The notes under the pieces were generated by a model. It saw nothing but the letters and a program-made list of their open reading frames with translations, had not been told where the DNA came from and did not search any database. DNA of 64,000 nucleotides from Salinispora oceanensis (GTDB taxonomy: Bacteria > Actinomycetota > Actinomycetes > Mycobacteriales > Micromonosporaceae). Where the stretch lies: assembly GCF_000383575.1 (NCBI RefSeq), contig NZ_KB911579.1:3550394-3614393 (forward strand). Direction: 5' to 3'. Both the position numbers and the translations under genes were made by a program. Of the stretch, positions 49,526 through 58,378 are shown piece after piece. Position 1 is the first letter of the stretch; every line of letters starts with the position of its first letter.

Positions 49526-50224
49526 TCAGCCGGCGGCGACGAAAACGCGGGAGGCCACCTCGCGGGGGAGGCGGACGCGGTCGCCGTAGCGGTCGACCGA
49601 GACGCCGTCCCGCTCCTGGGCGACGTTCACCGTGGCGCCGGGGTCGACCCCGGCGGCGTGCAGCTGGCGCAGCACGTCCGCGTTGCTTTGTAGGCTCTCG
49701 CAGATCCGCCGGACCACGACCGCGCCGGAGAGACCGGGGAACGCCAGGTTGCGCTCTCCCTCGGCGGGCTCCGTGGCGGAGGGGTCCGCCGATCCCAACG
49801 CCTCCAACCCGGGAATCGGGTTGCCGTACGGCGAGCGGGTCGGCCGGTTGAGTAGGTCGTATACCCGCTGCTCGACAGCGTCGCTCATGACGTGCTCCCA
49901 GCGGCAGGCCTCCTCGTGGGCCTCCTCGTAGGGCATGCCGATCACGTTGACCAGCAGCAGCTCCGCCAGTCGGTGTTTACGCATCACGGAGACGGCCGCG
50001 TCGCGGCCGGTGTCGGTGAGCGTGAGGTGGCGGTCGCCCTCAACGGTGAGCAGGCCGTCCCGCTCCATCCGGGCGACGGTCTGGCTGACCGTGGGACCGC
50101 TCTGGCGTAGCCGCTCGGCGATGCGGGCACGCAGCGGCGGCACACCCTCCTCCTCGAGCTCGAGGATGGTCCGTAGGTACATCTCGGTCGTGTCGACCAG
50201 TGAGTGCGCGATGATCTCAATCAC
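49526..50224 (-). CDS. ideR: Iron-dependent repressor IdeR/DtxR
   Basis: 232 residues in three domains: the helix-turn-helix (LVDTTEMYLRTILELEEEGVPPLRARIAERLRQSGPTVSQTVARMERDGLL, nearly invariant in IdeR/DtxR), the dimer/metal-binding domain (RKHRLAELLLVNVIGMPYEEAHEEACRWEHVMSDAVEQRV) and a C-terminal SH3-like domain. With Fe(II) bound it represses siderophore and iron-uptake genes and can activate storage genes. Compared with the usual start, there is a short extra N-terminus (MIEIIAHS). No canonical iron box is visible in the flanking DNA. Confidence 0.95.
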   Translation of the reverse strand: MIEIIAHSLVDTTEMYLRTILELEEEGVPPLRARIAERLRQSGPTVSQTVARMERDGLLTVEGDRHLTLTDTGRDAAVSVMRKHRLAELLLVNVIGMPYEEAHEEACRWEHVMSDAVEQRVYDLLNRPTRSPYGNPIPGLEALGSADPSATEPAEGERNLAFPGLSGAVVVRRICESLQSNADVLRQLHAAGVDPGATVNVAQERDGVSVDRYGDRVRLPREVASRVFVAAG

Positions 50225-50579
50225 CCGTTAACGAGAAACAAATCGGACGGCAAGTGTCTCACGCACGACCCCCACTCATCCACGTGACCCGCTACCGCAG
50301 GTTGTGGTTGACCATGGCAGTTCCCGATCCGATCTGGGGTTACGCGGTCGCCCGGCCCTCAGGTTCGGCGTGAGGTACGTCGATGTTACCCACCCCGAAG
50401 GCGCCGGTCGCCGAGGCCCAACCCCGTGGGCGTGAGCTGGACGGCAGGGACACGTATGCCGGATCAGCATGAACTTCACCCGTTTCGTCTTCGACGGCAT
50501 CCCTATCCCCCTGTCAAAGTCGAGTCCGGCCCGACCGGCACTCTCCGTGTTCGGGTTAACCACAAGTAGGGGGGTCACG
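50225..50579. other. Intergenic region between divergent ideR and beta-lactamase gene
   Basis: No gene is supported. Overlapping minus-strand and plus-strand open frames here lack ribosome sites and family resemblance. It must contain both promoters. TTAACG and GTTAACC words near each gene are the only AT-rich elements. Confidence 0.4.
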
Positions 50580-51503
50580 ATGACGATTTCGACACGGTGG
50601 GTGATCGCCGCCCTCGCCGGGGCGACGGCACTCATCCCGCTGTCCGCCTGCACCACCGCGGACCCGACCGGGGAGGGGCCGCCCGGCAGCGCGGTGACCG
50701 TCGGTACCTCAGCCGCTGCGGACCTGAGCCACGAGTTCCGGCAACTGGAGGAGAGGTTCGACGCCCGGCTGGGGATCTACGCGGTCGATACCGGCACCGG
50801 TCGGACGGTCCGCTACCAGGCCGACGAGCGGTTCGCCTACGGCTCGACCTTCAAGGCATTGGCCGCCGCCGAGGTCCTCGACGCGACCACCGACGCCGAA
50901 CTGGACCAGGTGGTGCGGTACTCGGCGGACGATCTGGTGGACTACTCGCCGATCACGGAGCAACACGTCGCCGAGGGCATGACGTTGCGAGCCATCGCCG
51001 ACGCCGCCGTTCGCTACAGCGACAACACCGCCGGCAACCTGCTGCTGGAGCACCTCGGTGGGCCAGAGCGGTTCGAGCAGGAGCTAAAGGGGATCGGCGA
51101 CAACGTCACCGACGCGGCTCGCTACGAGACCGAACTCAACGAGGCGACCCCGGGCGACCGGCGAGACACCAGCACCGCCCGAGCCCTGACCGAGGACCTG
51201 CAGGAGTACGCCGTTGACGACGCCCTCGATCCCACCGACCGCGACATCCTCAACGCCTGGTTGCGGGGCAACACCACCGGTGGGGAGCTGATCCGCGCCG
51301 CCGTCCCCGACGGTTGGGTGGTGGGGGACAAGACCGGAGCTGCCGGGTACGGCACCCGCAACGACATCGCGGTTATCTGGCCGCCGGACCGCGCGCCGAT
51401 CGTCCTCGCCGTGCTGTCCAGCCGGGACGAGCCGGACGCCAGCTTCGACAACGCTCTCATCGCCGAGGCCGCCGAGGTGGTCATCGCCCAGCTGGGAACC
51501 TAA
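50580..51503 (+). CDS. Class A beta-lactamase, lipoprotein
   Basis: 307 residues from the ATG at 50580 with an AGGGGGG site. Lipoprotein signal with lipobox LSAC (Cys24), so probably attached to the outer face of the membrane. All class A motifs are present: Ser89-x-x-Lys92 (GSTFK), Ser147-Asp-Asn149 (YSDNTAGNLLL), the omega-loop Glu185 (ETELNEATPGD) and Lys251-Thr-Gly253 (VGDKTGAAGYGTRND). It should hydrolyse penicillins; the wider spectrum cannot be read from the sequence. It meets the next gene tail to tail with a 4-nt overlap. Confidence 0.94.
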   Translation: MTISTRWVIAALAGATALIPLSACTTADPTGEGPPGSAVTVGTSAAADLSHEFRQLEERFDARLGIYAVDTGTGRTVRYQADERFAYGSTFKALAAAEVLDATTDAELDQVVRYSADDLVDYSPITEQHVAEGMTLRAIADAAVRYSDNTAGNLLLEHLGGPERFEQELKGIGDNVTDAARYETELNEATPGDRRDTSTARALTEDLQEYAVDDALDPTDRDILNAWLRGNTTGGELIRAAVPDGWVVGDKTGAAGYGTRNDIAVIWPPDRAPIVLAVLSSRDEPDASFDNALIAEAAEVVIAQLGT

Positions 51504-52420
51504 CCCCACCACGGCGGGGCGCCCGTGCGCAGGTAGCCGTGCAGCACCCGCGCGACATGCGCCATGGTCGCCTCGCTCCCCGGCTGCGCGACGGCGGGTA
51601 CGCGGGAGGCGGTCAACGCGGCGACCGCGTACGACTGCCCGTCGGCGTGGTCCACCACCCCCACCTCGTGTCGCAGATGCAGCAGGGTGCCGGTCTTTGA
51701 GGACCAGCGCGTGGTGTCGGAGGTGAAGTCGGGTGCGAGTCGATGCCGGAGCACGTTGTCGGCCATCAGGTCGCGCACCCGGGCGGCGGTGGTCTCGCCG
51801 ATCGCGGTGGGCCGCCAGAGGGCGTGTAGCAGGTCAACGAAGGCCCGGGCCGATCCGGCGTTGGCGCGGGTGACGTCGAGTTGGGCGACCGGGTGGCCGC
51901 TGCCAGCGGTCGCGGCGCCGATGGCGAGCGCCTGCGCCAGGTGCGCCTCATCGGGGCGGAGCCGTTCCCGCGGCGTGTCGGTGAGGTCACTGATCCGGTG
52001 TCGTATGGCGATGCCCTCAATGCGGAGTCGCCGCAGCTCGGCGGCGACCGCGGCCGGTGGGGTGCGGTCGAACAGGGCGTCGGCGGCGATCCCGTCGCTG
52101 ACGGCGATGCTCAGGTAGAGCAGGTCGTCCAGGGCGATCCGGGCCGGGTGACGAAACCGGCTTAGCCCGGTGGTGCCCGGTGTGGTGACCAGGCCGGGTG
52201 CGATGTCGACCGGCGTCGCCGGGTCGAGCTCCCCGCGCGCCACCCGTTCCAGGACAGCTACCGCCAGCGGCACCTTCACCAGCGATGCCGCCGGAAAGGG
52301 GACATCCGCGTCGAGGCCGATCTCGTCGCCGGTGTCGAGGTTGCGGACGAGGAAAGCGCCGTGCAGCCCCGCCTCCTCGAGGAGTTCGCGTGCGTTGCGC
52401 AGCACGGCGGAGACACTCAT
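51500..52420 (-). CDS. Serine hydrolase of the beta-lactamase/transpeptidase fold
   Basis: 306 residues without a signal peptide. SxxK is Ser46-Leu-Val-Lys49 (PAASLVKVPLA), SDN is replaced by SDG (108-110), and KTG is Lys242-Thr-Gly (WSSKTGTLLHLRHEVGVVD). The omega-loop Glu is not in its usual context. This pattern suits a penicillin-interacting hydrolase or peptidase more than a true beta-lactamase. Its start overlaps the stop of the LysR gene (4 nt), so the two are co-transcribed. It faces a real class A beta-lactamase. Confidence 0.85.
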   Translation of the reverse strand: MSVSAVLRNARELLEEAGLHGAFLVRNLDTGDEIGLDADVPFPAASLVKVPLAVAVLERVARGELDPATPVDIAPGLVTTPGTTGLSRFRHPARIALDDLLYLSIAVSDGIAADALFDRTPPAAVAAELRRLRIEGIAIRHRISDLTDTPRERLRPDEAHLAQALAIGAATAGSGHPVAQLDVTRANAGSARAFVDLLHALWRPTAIGETTAARVRDLMADNVLRHRLAPDFTSDTTRWSSKTGTLLHLRHEVGVVDHADGQSYAVAALTASRVPAVAQPGSEATMAHVARVLHGYLRTGAPPWWG

Positions 52421-53349
52421 CTCGGCTCCCCGGTCGACGGCTTGTCCGGCAGCCGGTCCCCGGCGGGTTCCGAAGGGCCGGCCGGGGCGCCCAGGCAGCG
52501 GGCGATGTCCGAGTGCAGGGCGGTACGCAGCTGTTCGAGGTCCTGGTGTGCGCCGGCGGCGATGTCGTAGCCGCGTTGGAGCCGGGGATCAGCCAGGGTG
52601 CACCAGTGCAGCCCGAACTCCTCAGCCTGCTGCGGCGAACAGAGCAGCAGGTCAGGCGAGCTGAGGGCGTGGGCGGCGGCATCGACCAGGGATGGCGTGA
52701 CCGCCACCTGGGTCGGTGCCAGACCGACGGACTGGCCGGTACGGGTCAGCGGGTCCCGCAGGTGTGCGACATCGTCCTCGGGTTGGATGAGGATCCGTCG
52801 TCGCGCCGCCGCGCCGGTTCGGCCGGCGCGCAGGGTCTCCAGGAACACCATCCGGGCGGGGAAGGCGGTCCGGGCGGCCAGCCCGAGCGGAACCCGCCAG
52901 ACCGCCGCCTCGGCCGGAACCGCGACGATCCCGGCGCTGACCTCCAGGGTCCGACAGAGCTGTTCGCGCCCTGCTGGGTCGGCCGGCCGTACCTCCAGCT
53001 GGGTCTGTTGCCGCCGCCCGGCGGCCACCAGGGTGGCCAGGCGGTGGGGTGGGCAACTGTCGGGTACGGCGATTCGCAAGGGGCGCAATCGAGCCCGCTC
53101 GGCGTCCTCGGTCATCGCGTCGGCGAGGTCGACCAGGCGGCGTGCCGTGCGCAGCATGTCCTGCCCGAACGGCGTCAACCGGACCGCCCGGGACGACCGG
53201 TCGAAGAGCCGGGCGCCGAAGTGTTCCTCCAGGGCGGCGATGCGCCGGCTGGCCACCGACTGGGGAATTCCCGCCGCGGCGGCGCCGGAGGTGAAGCTGC
53301 CGTGGCCGCTGACGGCCACGAAGGCCCGGCAGGCGGCCACCACATCCAC
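52417..53349 (-). CDS. LysR-family transcriptional regulator
   Basis: 310 residues. N-terminal winged helix (1-60; ACRAFVAVSGHGSFTSGAAAAGIPQSVASRRIAALEEHFGARLFDRSSRAVRLT) and a C-terminal effector domain starting near residue 90 (LRPLRIAVPDSCPPH). The effector part is divergent from typical LysR ligand pockets. It heads the operon with the serine hydrolase and is divergent from the sulfurtransferase gene (40-nt gap). The arrangement recalls the paired BlaA/BlaB regulators of Streptomyces beta-lactamase; control of the neighbouring beta-lactamase is an inference. Confidence 0.88.
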   Translation of the reverse strand: MDVVAACRAFVAVSGHGSFTSGAAAAGIPQSVASRRIAALEEHFGARLFDRSSRAVRLTPFGQDMLRTARRLVDLADAMTEDAERARLRPLRIAVPDSCPPHRLATLVAAGRRQQTQLEVRPADPAGREQLCRTLEVSAGIVAVPAEAAVWRVPLGLAARTAFPARMVFLETLRAGRTGAAARRRILIQPEDDVAHLRDPLTRTGQSVGLAPTQVAVTPSLVDAAAHALSSPDLLLCSPQQAEEFGLHWCTLADPRLQRGYDIAAGAHQDLEQLRTALHSDIARCLGAPAGPSEPAGDRLPDKPSTGEPR

Positions 53350-53389
53350 CCGCCGATTCTATGCATGTGGATGGTGTTGACTGGGCGTC

Positions 53390-54256
53390 ATGTCCGGTAT
53401 CGAAAACCTGCTGGTCGAGGTAGACCAGCTCGCCGCCGAGATGCGCGGTGACGACCCACCGACCCTGCTCGACGTCCGCTGGCGCCTGACCGGCCCACCC
53501 GGGCGCGACGAGTACGCCATCGGGCACCTGCCCGGGGCGGTCTTCGTCGACCTGGACACCGAACTGTGCGGCCCGCCTGGCGTCGCCGGCCGCCACCCGC
53601 TACCCGAACCCGCAGCCCTCCAGGCCGCGCTGCGGGCCGCTGGCGTCCGGGCCGGACATCCGGTCGTGGTCTACGACGGTGGGGACGGCATGTCCGCCGC
53701 CCGCGCCTGGTGGACGCTGCGCTGGGCTGGTCACCCCTCGGTCCGCCTGCTGCACGGCGGCCATCCCGCCTGGGTGGCGGCGGGGCTGCCCACCTCCACG
53801 GAGGTAACCACTCCGCGTCTCGGCGACGTTGCGGTGCGTCCCGGCGCCCTGCCGGTGCTGGTCGCGGCCGAGGCCGCCCGCTTGGCCACGGCCGAGGCGG
53901 GGACGCTGGTCGACGTCCGTGCCGCACCGCGCTACCGGGGGGAGACCGAGCCGGTCGATCCGGTTGCCGGGCACGTGCCAGGTGCGGTCAACCTGCCGGC
54001 ACCGGAGTACGTGACCGAGGGTCGCTTCCCCGCGGCCGATGTGCTGCGGGAGCGGTTTGCCGCCGCCGGAGTGGCTGCCGCCGAGCCGGTCGGGGTCTAC
54101 TGTGGCTCCGGTGTGACCGCCGCGCAGGCGGTTTTCGCCCTGCACCTGGCCGGTCGCCCGGATGTCGCCCTCTATGTCGGGTCCTGGAGTAACTGGGTCG
54201 CCGACCCGTCCCGCCCCGTCGCGGTCGGGCAGGAATCCGGGGTCGCCCCGGCCTGA
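53390..54256 (+). CDS. Sulfurtransferase (thiosulfate/3-mercaptopyruvate type)
   Basis: 288 residues with two rhodanese domains. The first (about 5-130) is inactive, without Cys; the second carries the catalytic Cys238 in VYCGSGVTAAQ. CGSGVTA is the mercaptopyruvate-type loop, so transfer of sulfur from 3-mercaptopyruvate to a thiol acceptor is likely. Other family features are DVRWRLTGPPGRDEYAIGHLPGAVFVDLD and VDVRAAPRYRGETEPVDPVAGHVPGAVNLP. The start is only 40 nt from the divergent LysR gene. Confidence 0.93.
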   Translation: MSGIENLLVEVDQLAAEMRGDDPPTLLDVRWRLTGPPGRDEYAIGHLPGAVFVDLDTELCGPPGVAGRHPLPEPAALQAALRAAGVRAGHPVVVYDGGDGMSAARAWWTLRWAGHPSVRLLHGGHPAWVAAGLPTSTEVTTPRLGDVAVRPGALPVLVAAEAARLATAEAGTLVDVRAAPRYRGETEPVDPVAGHVPGAVNLPAPEYVTEGRFPAADVLRERFAAAGVAAAEPVGVYCGSGVTAAQAVFALHLAGRPDVALYVGSWSNWVADPSRPVAVGQESGVAPA

Positions 54257-54405
54257 GCCGCCGCTGCCAGGTCACCCAGGGCGGGTGATCCGAGCCGCGG
54301 TGGCCGCTCACTTTCCCGGGTCCTGGCTGCCCACGCCGCGTCGACACCAGCGGCGTGGTCAGCGCGTGCAACAGGTCGGCGGAGTCCTCGTGCGACGATA
54401 GGCCC

Positions 54406-55587
54406 ATGTCGGACGACACAGTGGTGGTGTGGGACGAGACACTGCTCTCCTACGACCTCGGCGACCACCCCCTCGACCCGGTACGGGTCGAGCTGACTGT
54501 CGCGCTCGCCCGGGAGCTGGGTGTGCTCGGGCGTCCCGGGGTGCGGCTGGTCGAGCCGAAGCCCGCCGACGACGAGCTGTTGGTCCGGGTGCACGAGCCG
54601 GCTTACCTGGAAGCCGTGCGAGCTGCCCCGCAGGATCCGCTCTACACCGGGTTCGGACTGGGCACCCCGGACAATCCGGTCTTTTCGAAGATGCACGAGG
54701 CCAGCGCGTTGATCACCGGGGCCACCGTCGCGGCAGCGGAGGCGGTCTGGCAGGGCACGGCACGTCGGGCAGTCAATGTGGCGGGCGGGCTCCACCATGC
54801 GATGCCCGACCGGGCCGCCGGCTTCTGCGTCTACAACGATCCCGCCGTGGCCATCGCCCACCTGCTCGACCTGGGCGCGCGTCGGGTCGCCTACGTTGAC
54901 GTGGACGTGCACCATGGCGACGGGGTGCAACAGGCGTTCTGGGATGACCCGCGGGTGCTCACGGTGAGCCTGCACGAGACCCCACTCGCGCTCTTTCCGG
55001 GCACCGGGTTTCCCGACGAGACCGGCGGTGCGCAGGCTCAGGGAACCGCGGTCAACGTGCCGCTGCCACCGGGGGTCGAGGACGCTGGCTGGCAGCGGGC
55101 TTTCCACGCGATCGTGCCGTCGGTGCTGCGGGCGTTTCAGCCGGAGATCCTGGTCACCCAGTGCGGCGCGGACGCACACCGGCTCGACCCCCTGGCTGAT
55201 CTGCGCCTGTCGGTGGATGGGCAGCGTGCCACCTACATTGCGTTGCGGGCGCTCGCCGACGAGCTCTGCGCGGGCCGCTGGGTTGCCACCGGCGGCGGGG
55301 GATACGCGTTGGTCGAGGTCGTGCCCCGGGCCTGGACCCACCTGCTCGCGGTGGCCACCGGTGAACCGCTCACGCCGGCCACGCTCTGTCCGCCCGCCTG
55401 GCGCGAGCTCGCCCAGGTCCGACGTCCGGGGCAGGAGGTGCCGTTGCGGATGACCGACGACGTCAACCCGTCGTACGAGTCGTGGCAGCCCTCCGGGGAG
55501 CCGAACTCGGTGGACCGGGCCATTGTGGCCGCCCGTAAGGCGGTGTTCCCGCTGCTCGGGCTCGACCCGTACGACCCGCGCGACTAG
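54406..55587 (+). CDS. acuC: Acetoin-utilization protein AcuC (class I histone-deacetylase-like)
   Basis: 393 residues from the ATG at 54406. A Zn-dependent deacylase with the histone-deacetylase fold: GGLHHAMPDRAAGFCVYND (active-site His pair near 130), YVDVDVHHGDGVQQAF (metal ligands near 165-170), HETPLALFPGTG, and VTQCGADAHRLDPL. In Bacillus and actinobacteria AcuC-type enzymes remove acetyl groups from acetyl-CoA synthetase. The next gene is a Pat-like acetyltransferase on the same strand (80-nt gap), making a writer-eraser pair for lysine acetylation. Confidence 0.93.
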   Translation: MSDDTVVVWDETLLSYDLGDHPLDPVRVELTVALARELGVLGRPGVRLVEPKPADDELLVRVHEPAYLEAVRAAPQDPLYTGFGLGTPDNPVFSKMHEASALITGATVAAAEAVWQGTARRAVNVAGGLHHAMPDRAAGFCVYNDPAVAIAHLLDLGARRVAYVDVDVHHGDGVQQAFWDDPRVLTVSLHETPLALFPGTGFPDETGGAQAQGTAVNVPLPPGVEDAGWQRAFHAIVPSVLRAFQPEILVTQCGADAHRLDPLADLRLSVDGQRATYIALRALADELCAGRWVATGGGGYALVEVVPRAWTHLLAVATGEPLTPATLCPPAWRELAQVRRPGQEVPLRMTDDVNPSYESWQPSGEPNSVDRAIVAARKAVFPLLGLDPYDPRD

Positions 55588-55667
55588 GGCCCGGGTCGAG
55601 TCACCCGCCGGTCGCGCTGACCTTCGACGACACCGGACCGAACGCGGCCGGGAGGAAGGACGCTCGC

Positions 55668-58325
55668 GTGACCACAGGTGAACAGCCGGTGGACGTGCTG
55701 CTCAGCGACGGCACCACCGTCCAGTTGCGGCCGATCCGGCCAGCGGACGCACCGGGCATCGTCGCCATGCACTCACGTTTCTCCGAGCGCACCCGCTACC
55801 TGCGTTACTTCTCGCCGTACCCCCGGATTCCCGCGCGCGACCTGCGGCGGTTCGTCAACGTTGACCACCACGACCGGGAGGCGTTCGTCGTACTGGCCAG
55901 CGACCAGATCGTCGCGGTCGGCCGGTACGAGCGGCTGGGTCCAGCCGCCACCGAAGCCGAGGTCGCCTTCGTGGTCGAGGACGCCTACCAGGGCCGGGGA
56001 ATCGGATCGGTGCTGTTGGAACACCTCGCCGACGCGGCCCGGCGGGTCGGCATCCCGACCTTTGTGGCGGAGGTGCTGCCGGCCAACAACGCGATGCTCC
56101 GGGTCTTCGCCGACTTCGGCTATCAGGTGCGGCGTCAGTTTGCCGACGGTGTCGTACACCTGAGCTTCCCGATCGCGCCGACCGAGGCGACCCTTGAGGT
56201 ACAGCGGGGCCGCGAGCACCGCACCGAGGCCCGGTCGGTCGCCCGGCTGCTCGCGCCCCGGGGAATCGCCTGCTACGGGGCCAGCGCCACCGGGCAGGGG
56301 GTCGGGGCGGCGGTCCTCGGGCACCTGCGCGACTACGGGTTCACCGGTGCGGTGGTGCCGGTGCATCCGAGCGCGCGAATGGTGGCCGGGCTGCCCGCGT
56401 ACCCGTCGGCCGCGGAGGCGGGCTCGCCGATCGACCTGGCGGTGGTGGCGGTGCCGCCGGCGGCGGTCGAGACCGTCGTCGCCGATGCGGCTGAGGCCGG
56501 GGCACACGGTCTGGTCGTGATCAGCGCGGGTTTCGCCGAGGCCGGTGCGGACGGCGCGGTCGCCCAGCGCCGGCTGGTTCGGGCGGCCCACGCGGCGGGC
56601 ATGCGGATCATCGGCCCGAACTGCTTGGGGATGGCGAACACCAGCACCGAGGTACGCCTGAACGCCACGCTGGCCCCGCGGTTGCCGGTCCCCGGTCGGG
56701 TTGGTCTGTTCAGCCAGTCCGGCGCGTTCGGGGTGGCGCTGCTGGCCGAGGTGGAGCGGCGGGGACTTGGGCTGTCCAGCTTCGTGTCGGCCGGGAACCG
56801 GGCCGACGTCTCCGGTAACGACCTGTTGCAGTACTGGCAGGACGACCCGAACACCGATGTGATCCTGCTGTACCTGGAGACCTTCGGTAACCCCCGTAAG
56901 TTCGCCCGACTGGCCCGCGGCATCGGGCGGGAGAAGCCGATCGTCGCGCTGGCGCCGTCGGCCCACGCACCCGGCCCCGGCCCGTCAGCGAGCCCAGCGG
57001 AGGTCGCCTCGGCTGCGCCGTCGCCGACGCGGGACCGGTACGCCGCCGGTGTGGCGACGGCGGGTCACGGCGCGGTGGGCCCGGACGCGCCGGGTCCGGA
57101 CGACGCCGCGATCAGCGCCCTCTTCGCCAAGTCCGGGGTGGTTCGGGTGGATACTGTCGCCGAACTGCTCGATGTCGGCGTGCTGCTGGCCAACCAGCCG
57201 CTGCCCGCCGGCGACCGGGTGGGGGTCGTCGGTAACTCCTCGGCGTTAACCGGGTTGGCCGCCTCCGCCGCCACCGCGGTGGGGCTCACCGTCGCCGACG
57301 GCTACCCCCGCGATGTCGGGCCAGACGCCGGGGCAGCCGACTTCGCCACCGCTCTCGGCGCCGCCGTGGCCGACGACGGGGTGGACGCCTTGGTGGCGGT
57401 CTTCGCCCCGCCGCTGCCGGGCCAGCTGCCCGACGCCGAGACCGACTTCACCTCGGCGCTGCCCGCGGTGCTCGCCGGCGGCAAGCCCACCGTGGCGACG
57501 TTCCTGGCCGGACGCGCCCCCTCTGGGGTGCCCGCGTACCCGAGCGTGGAGGAGGCGGTGCGTGCCCTGGGGCGGGTGACCGCGTACGCCGGGTGGCTGC
57601 GCCGCCCCACCGGCACGCACCCCGAACTGTTGGACGTGGACCGGAACGCGGCCCAGGCGGCGCTGCGGCCGGAGTCGTTCGACCCGGCCGGGCTGCTCGC
57701 CGCGTACGGAATTAACGTGGTGGAGTCGGTGCGGGTGGCGTCGGAGCAGGAGGCCGTCGCGGCGGCGCGAAAGCTGGGGTACCCGGTGGCGATGAAGGCC
57801 GCCGCCCCCGGTCTGCGGCACCGGCTGGACCTTGGCGCGGTCCGCCTCGACCTGCCCGACAAGGCGCGGGTGCGACGCGCGTACGCCAAGATGGCGGCGG
57901 AGTTTGGTGCGGATGTCCTGGTCCAGCCGATGGTCCCGCCCGGCGTGGCCTGTGTGGTGGAGCTGGTGGAGGACCCGGCGTTCGGGCCGGTGGTGGGCTT
58001 CGGCCTGGGGGGTGTCGCCACCGAACTACTCGGCGACCGGGCCTGGCGGGCGGTGCCGCTGACCGACCGCGACGCCGCGGAGTTGGTTGACGAGCCCCGC
58101 GCGGCCCCACTGCTGCGCGGTCATCGTGGGGCGGCGCCGGTGGACCGGAAGGCCCTGGCCGAGTTGCTGCTGCGGGTCGGGCGGCTCGCGGACGAGCAAC
58201 CCCGGGCGCGCACCCTGACGCTGAACCCGGTGCTGGCCCGGCCGGACGGCTTGTCGGTGCTGCACGCCACCGTCCGGCTCGGCTCCGCTACCATCCGTCC
58301 CGACACCGGCCCCCGTCGCCTGTGA
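55668..58325 (+). CDS. GNAT acetyltransferase fused to NDP-forming acyl-CoA ligase-like domains (Pat type)
   Basis: 885 residues. The N-terminal GNAT domain (about 10-165) has the acetyl-CoA loop YQGRGIGSVLLEHL near 106. Then come a CoA-binding domain (about 185-310; LLAPRGIACYGASATGQGVGAAVL), a succinyl-CoA-ligase-like region (MRIIGPNCLGMAN, FSQSGAFGVALL), an Ala/Pro-rich insert (about 425-475), and an ATP-grasp domain (about 665-885; YPVAMKAAAPGLRHRLDLGAVRLDL) ending LTLNPVLARPDG. The ligase parts probably sense metabolites and are not catalytic: the SHTGAL-type His loop is not conserved. It likely acetylates acetyl-CoA synthetases and is reversed by AcuC. The GTG start has a GGGAGGAAGGA site. 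Confidence 0.9.
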   Translation: MTTGEQPVDVLLSDGTTVQLRPIRPADAPGIVAMHSRFSERTRYLRYFSPYPRIPARDLRRFVNVDHHDREAFVVLASDQIVAVGRYERLGPAATEAEVAFVVEDAYQGRGIGSVLLEHLADAARRVGIPTFVAEVLPANNAMLRVFADFGYQVRRQFADGVVHLSFPIAPTEATLEVQRGREHRTEARSVARLLAPRGIACYGASATGQGVGAAVLGHLRDYGFTGAVVPVHPSARMVAGLPAYPSAAEAGSPIDLAVVAVPPAAVETVVADAAEAGAHGLVVISAGFAEAGADGAVAQRRLVRAAHAAGMRIIGPNCLGMANTSTEVRLNATLAPRLPVPGRVGLFSQSGAFGVALLAEVERRGLGLSSFVSAGNRADVSGNDLLQYWQDDPNTDVILLYLETFGNPRKFARLARGIGREKPIVALAPSAHAPGPGPSASPAEVASAAPSPTRDRYAAGVATAGHGAVGPDAPGPDDAAISALFAKSGVVRVDTVAELLDVGVLLANQPLPAGDRVGVVGNSSALTGLAASAATAVGLTVADGYPRDVGPDAGAADFATALGAAVADDGVDALVAVFAPPLPGQLPDAETDFTSALPAVLAGGKPTVATFLAGRAPSGVPAYPSVEEAVRALGRVTAYAGWLRRPTGTHPELLDVDRNAAQAALRPESFDPAGLLAAYGINVVESVRVASEQEAVAAARKLGYPVAMKAAAPGLRHRLDLGAVRLDLPDKARVRRAYAKMAAEFGADVLVQPMVPPGVACVVELVEDPAFGPVVGFGLGGVATELLGDRAWRAVPLTDRDAAELVDEPRAAPLLRGHRGAAPVDRKALAELLLRVGRLADEQPRARTLTLNPVLARPDGLSVLHATVRLGSATIRPDTGPRRL

Positions 58326-58378
58326 GGCGAGTCCGTGCGGCTTGGCCTTGAGTGGACGTCCGGAGCTGGTCGCGCGGC

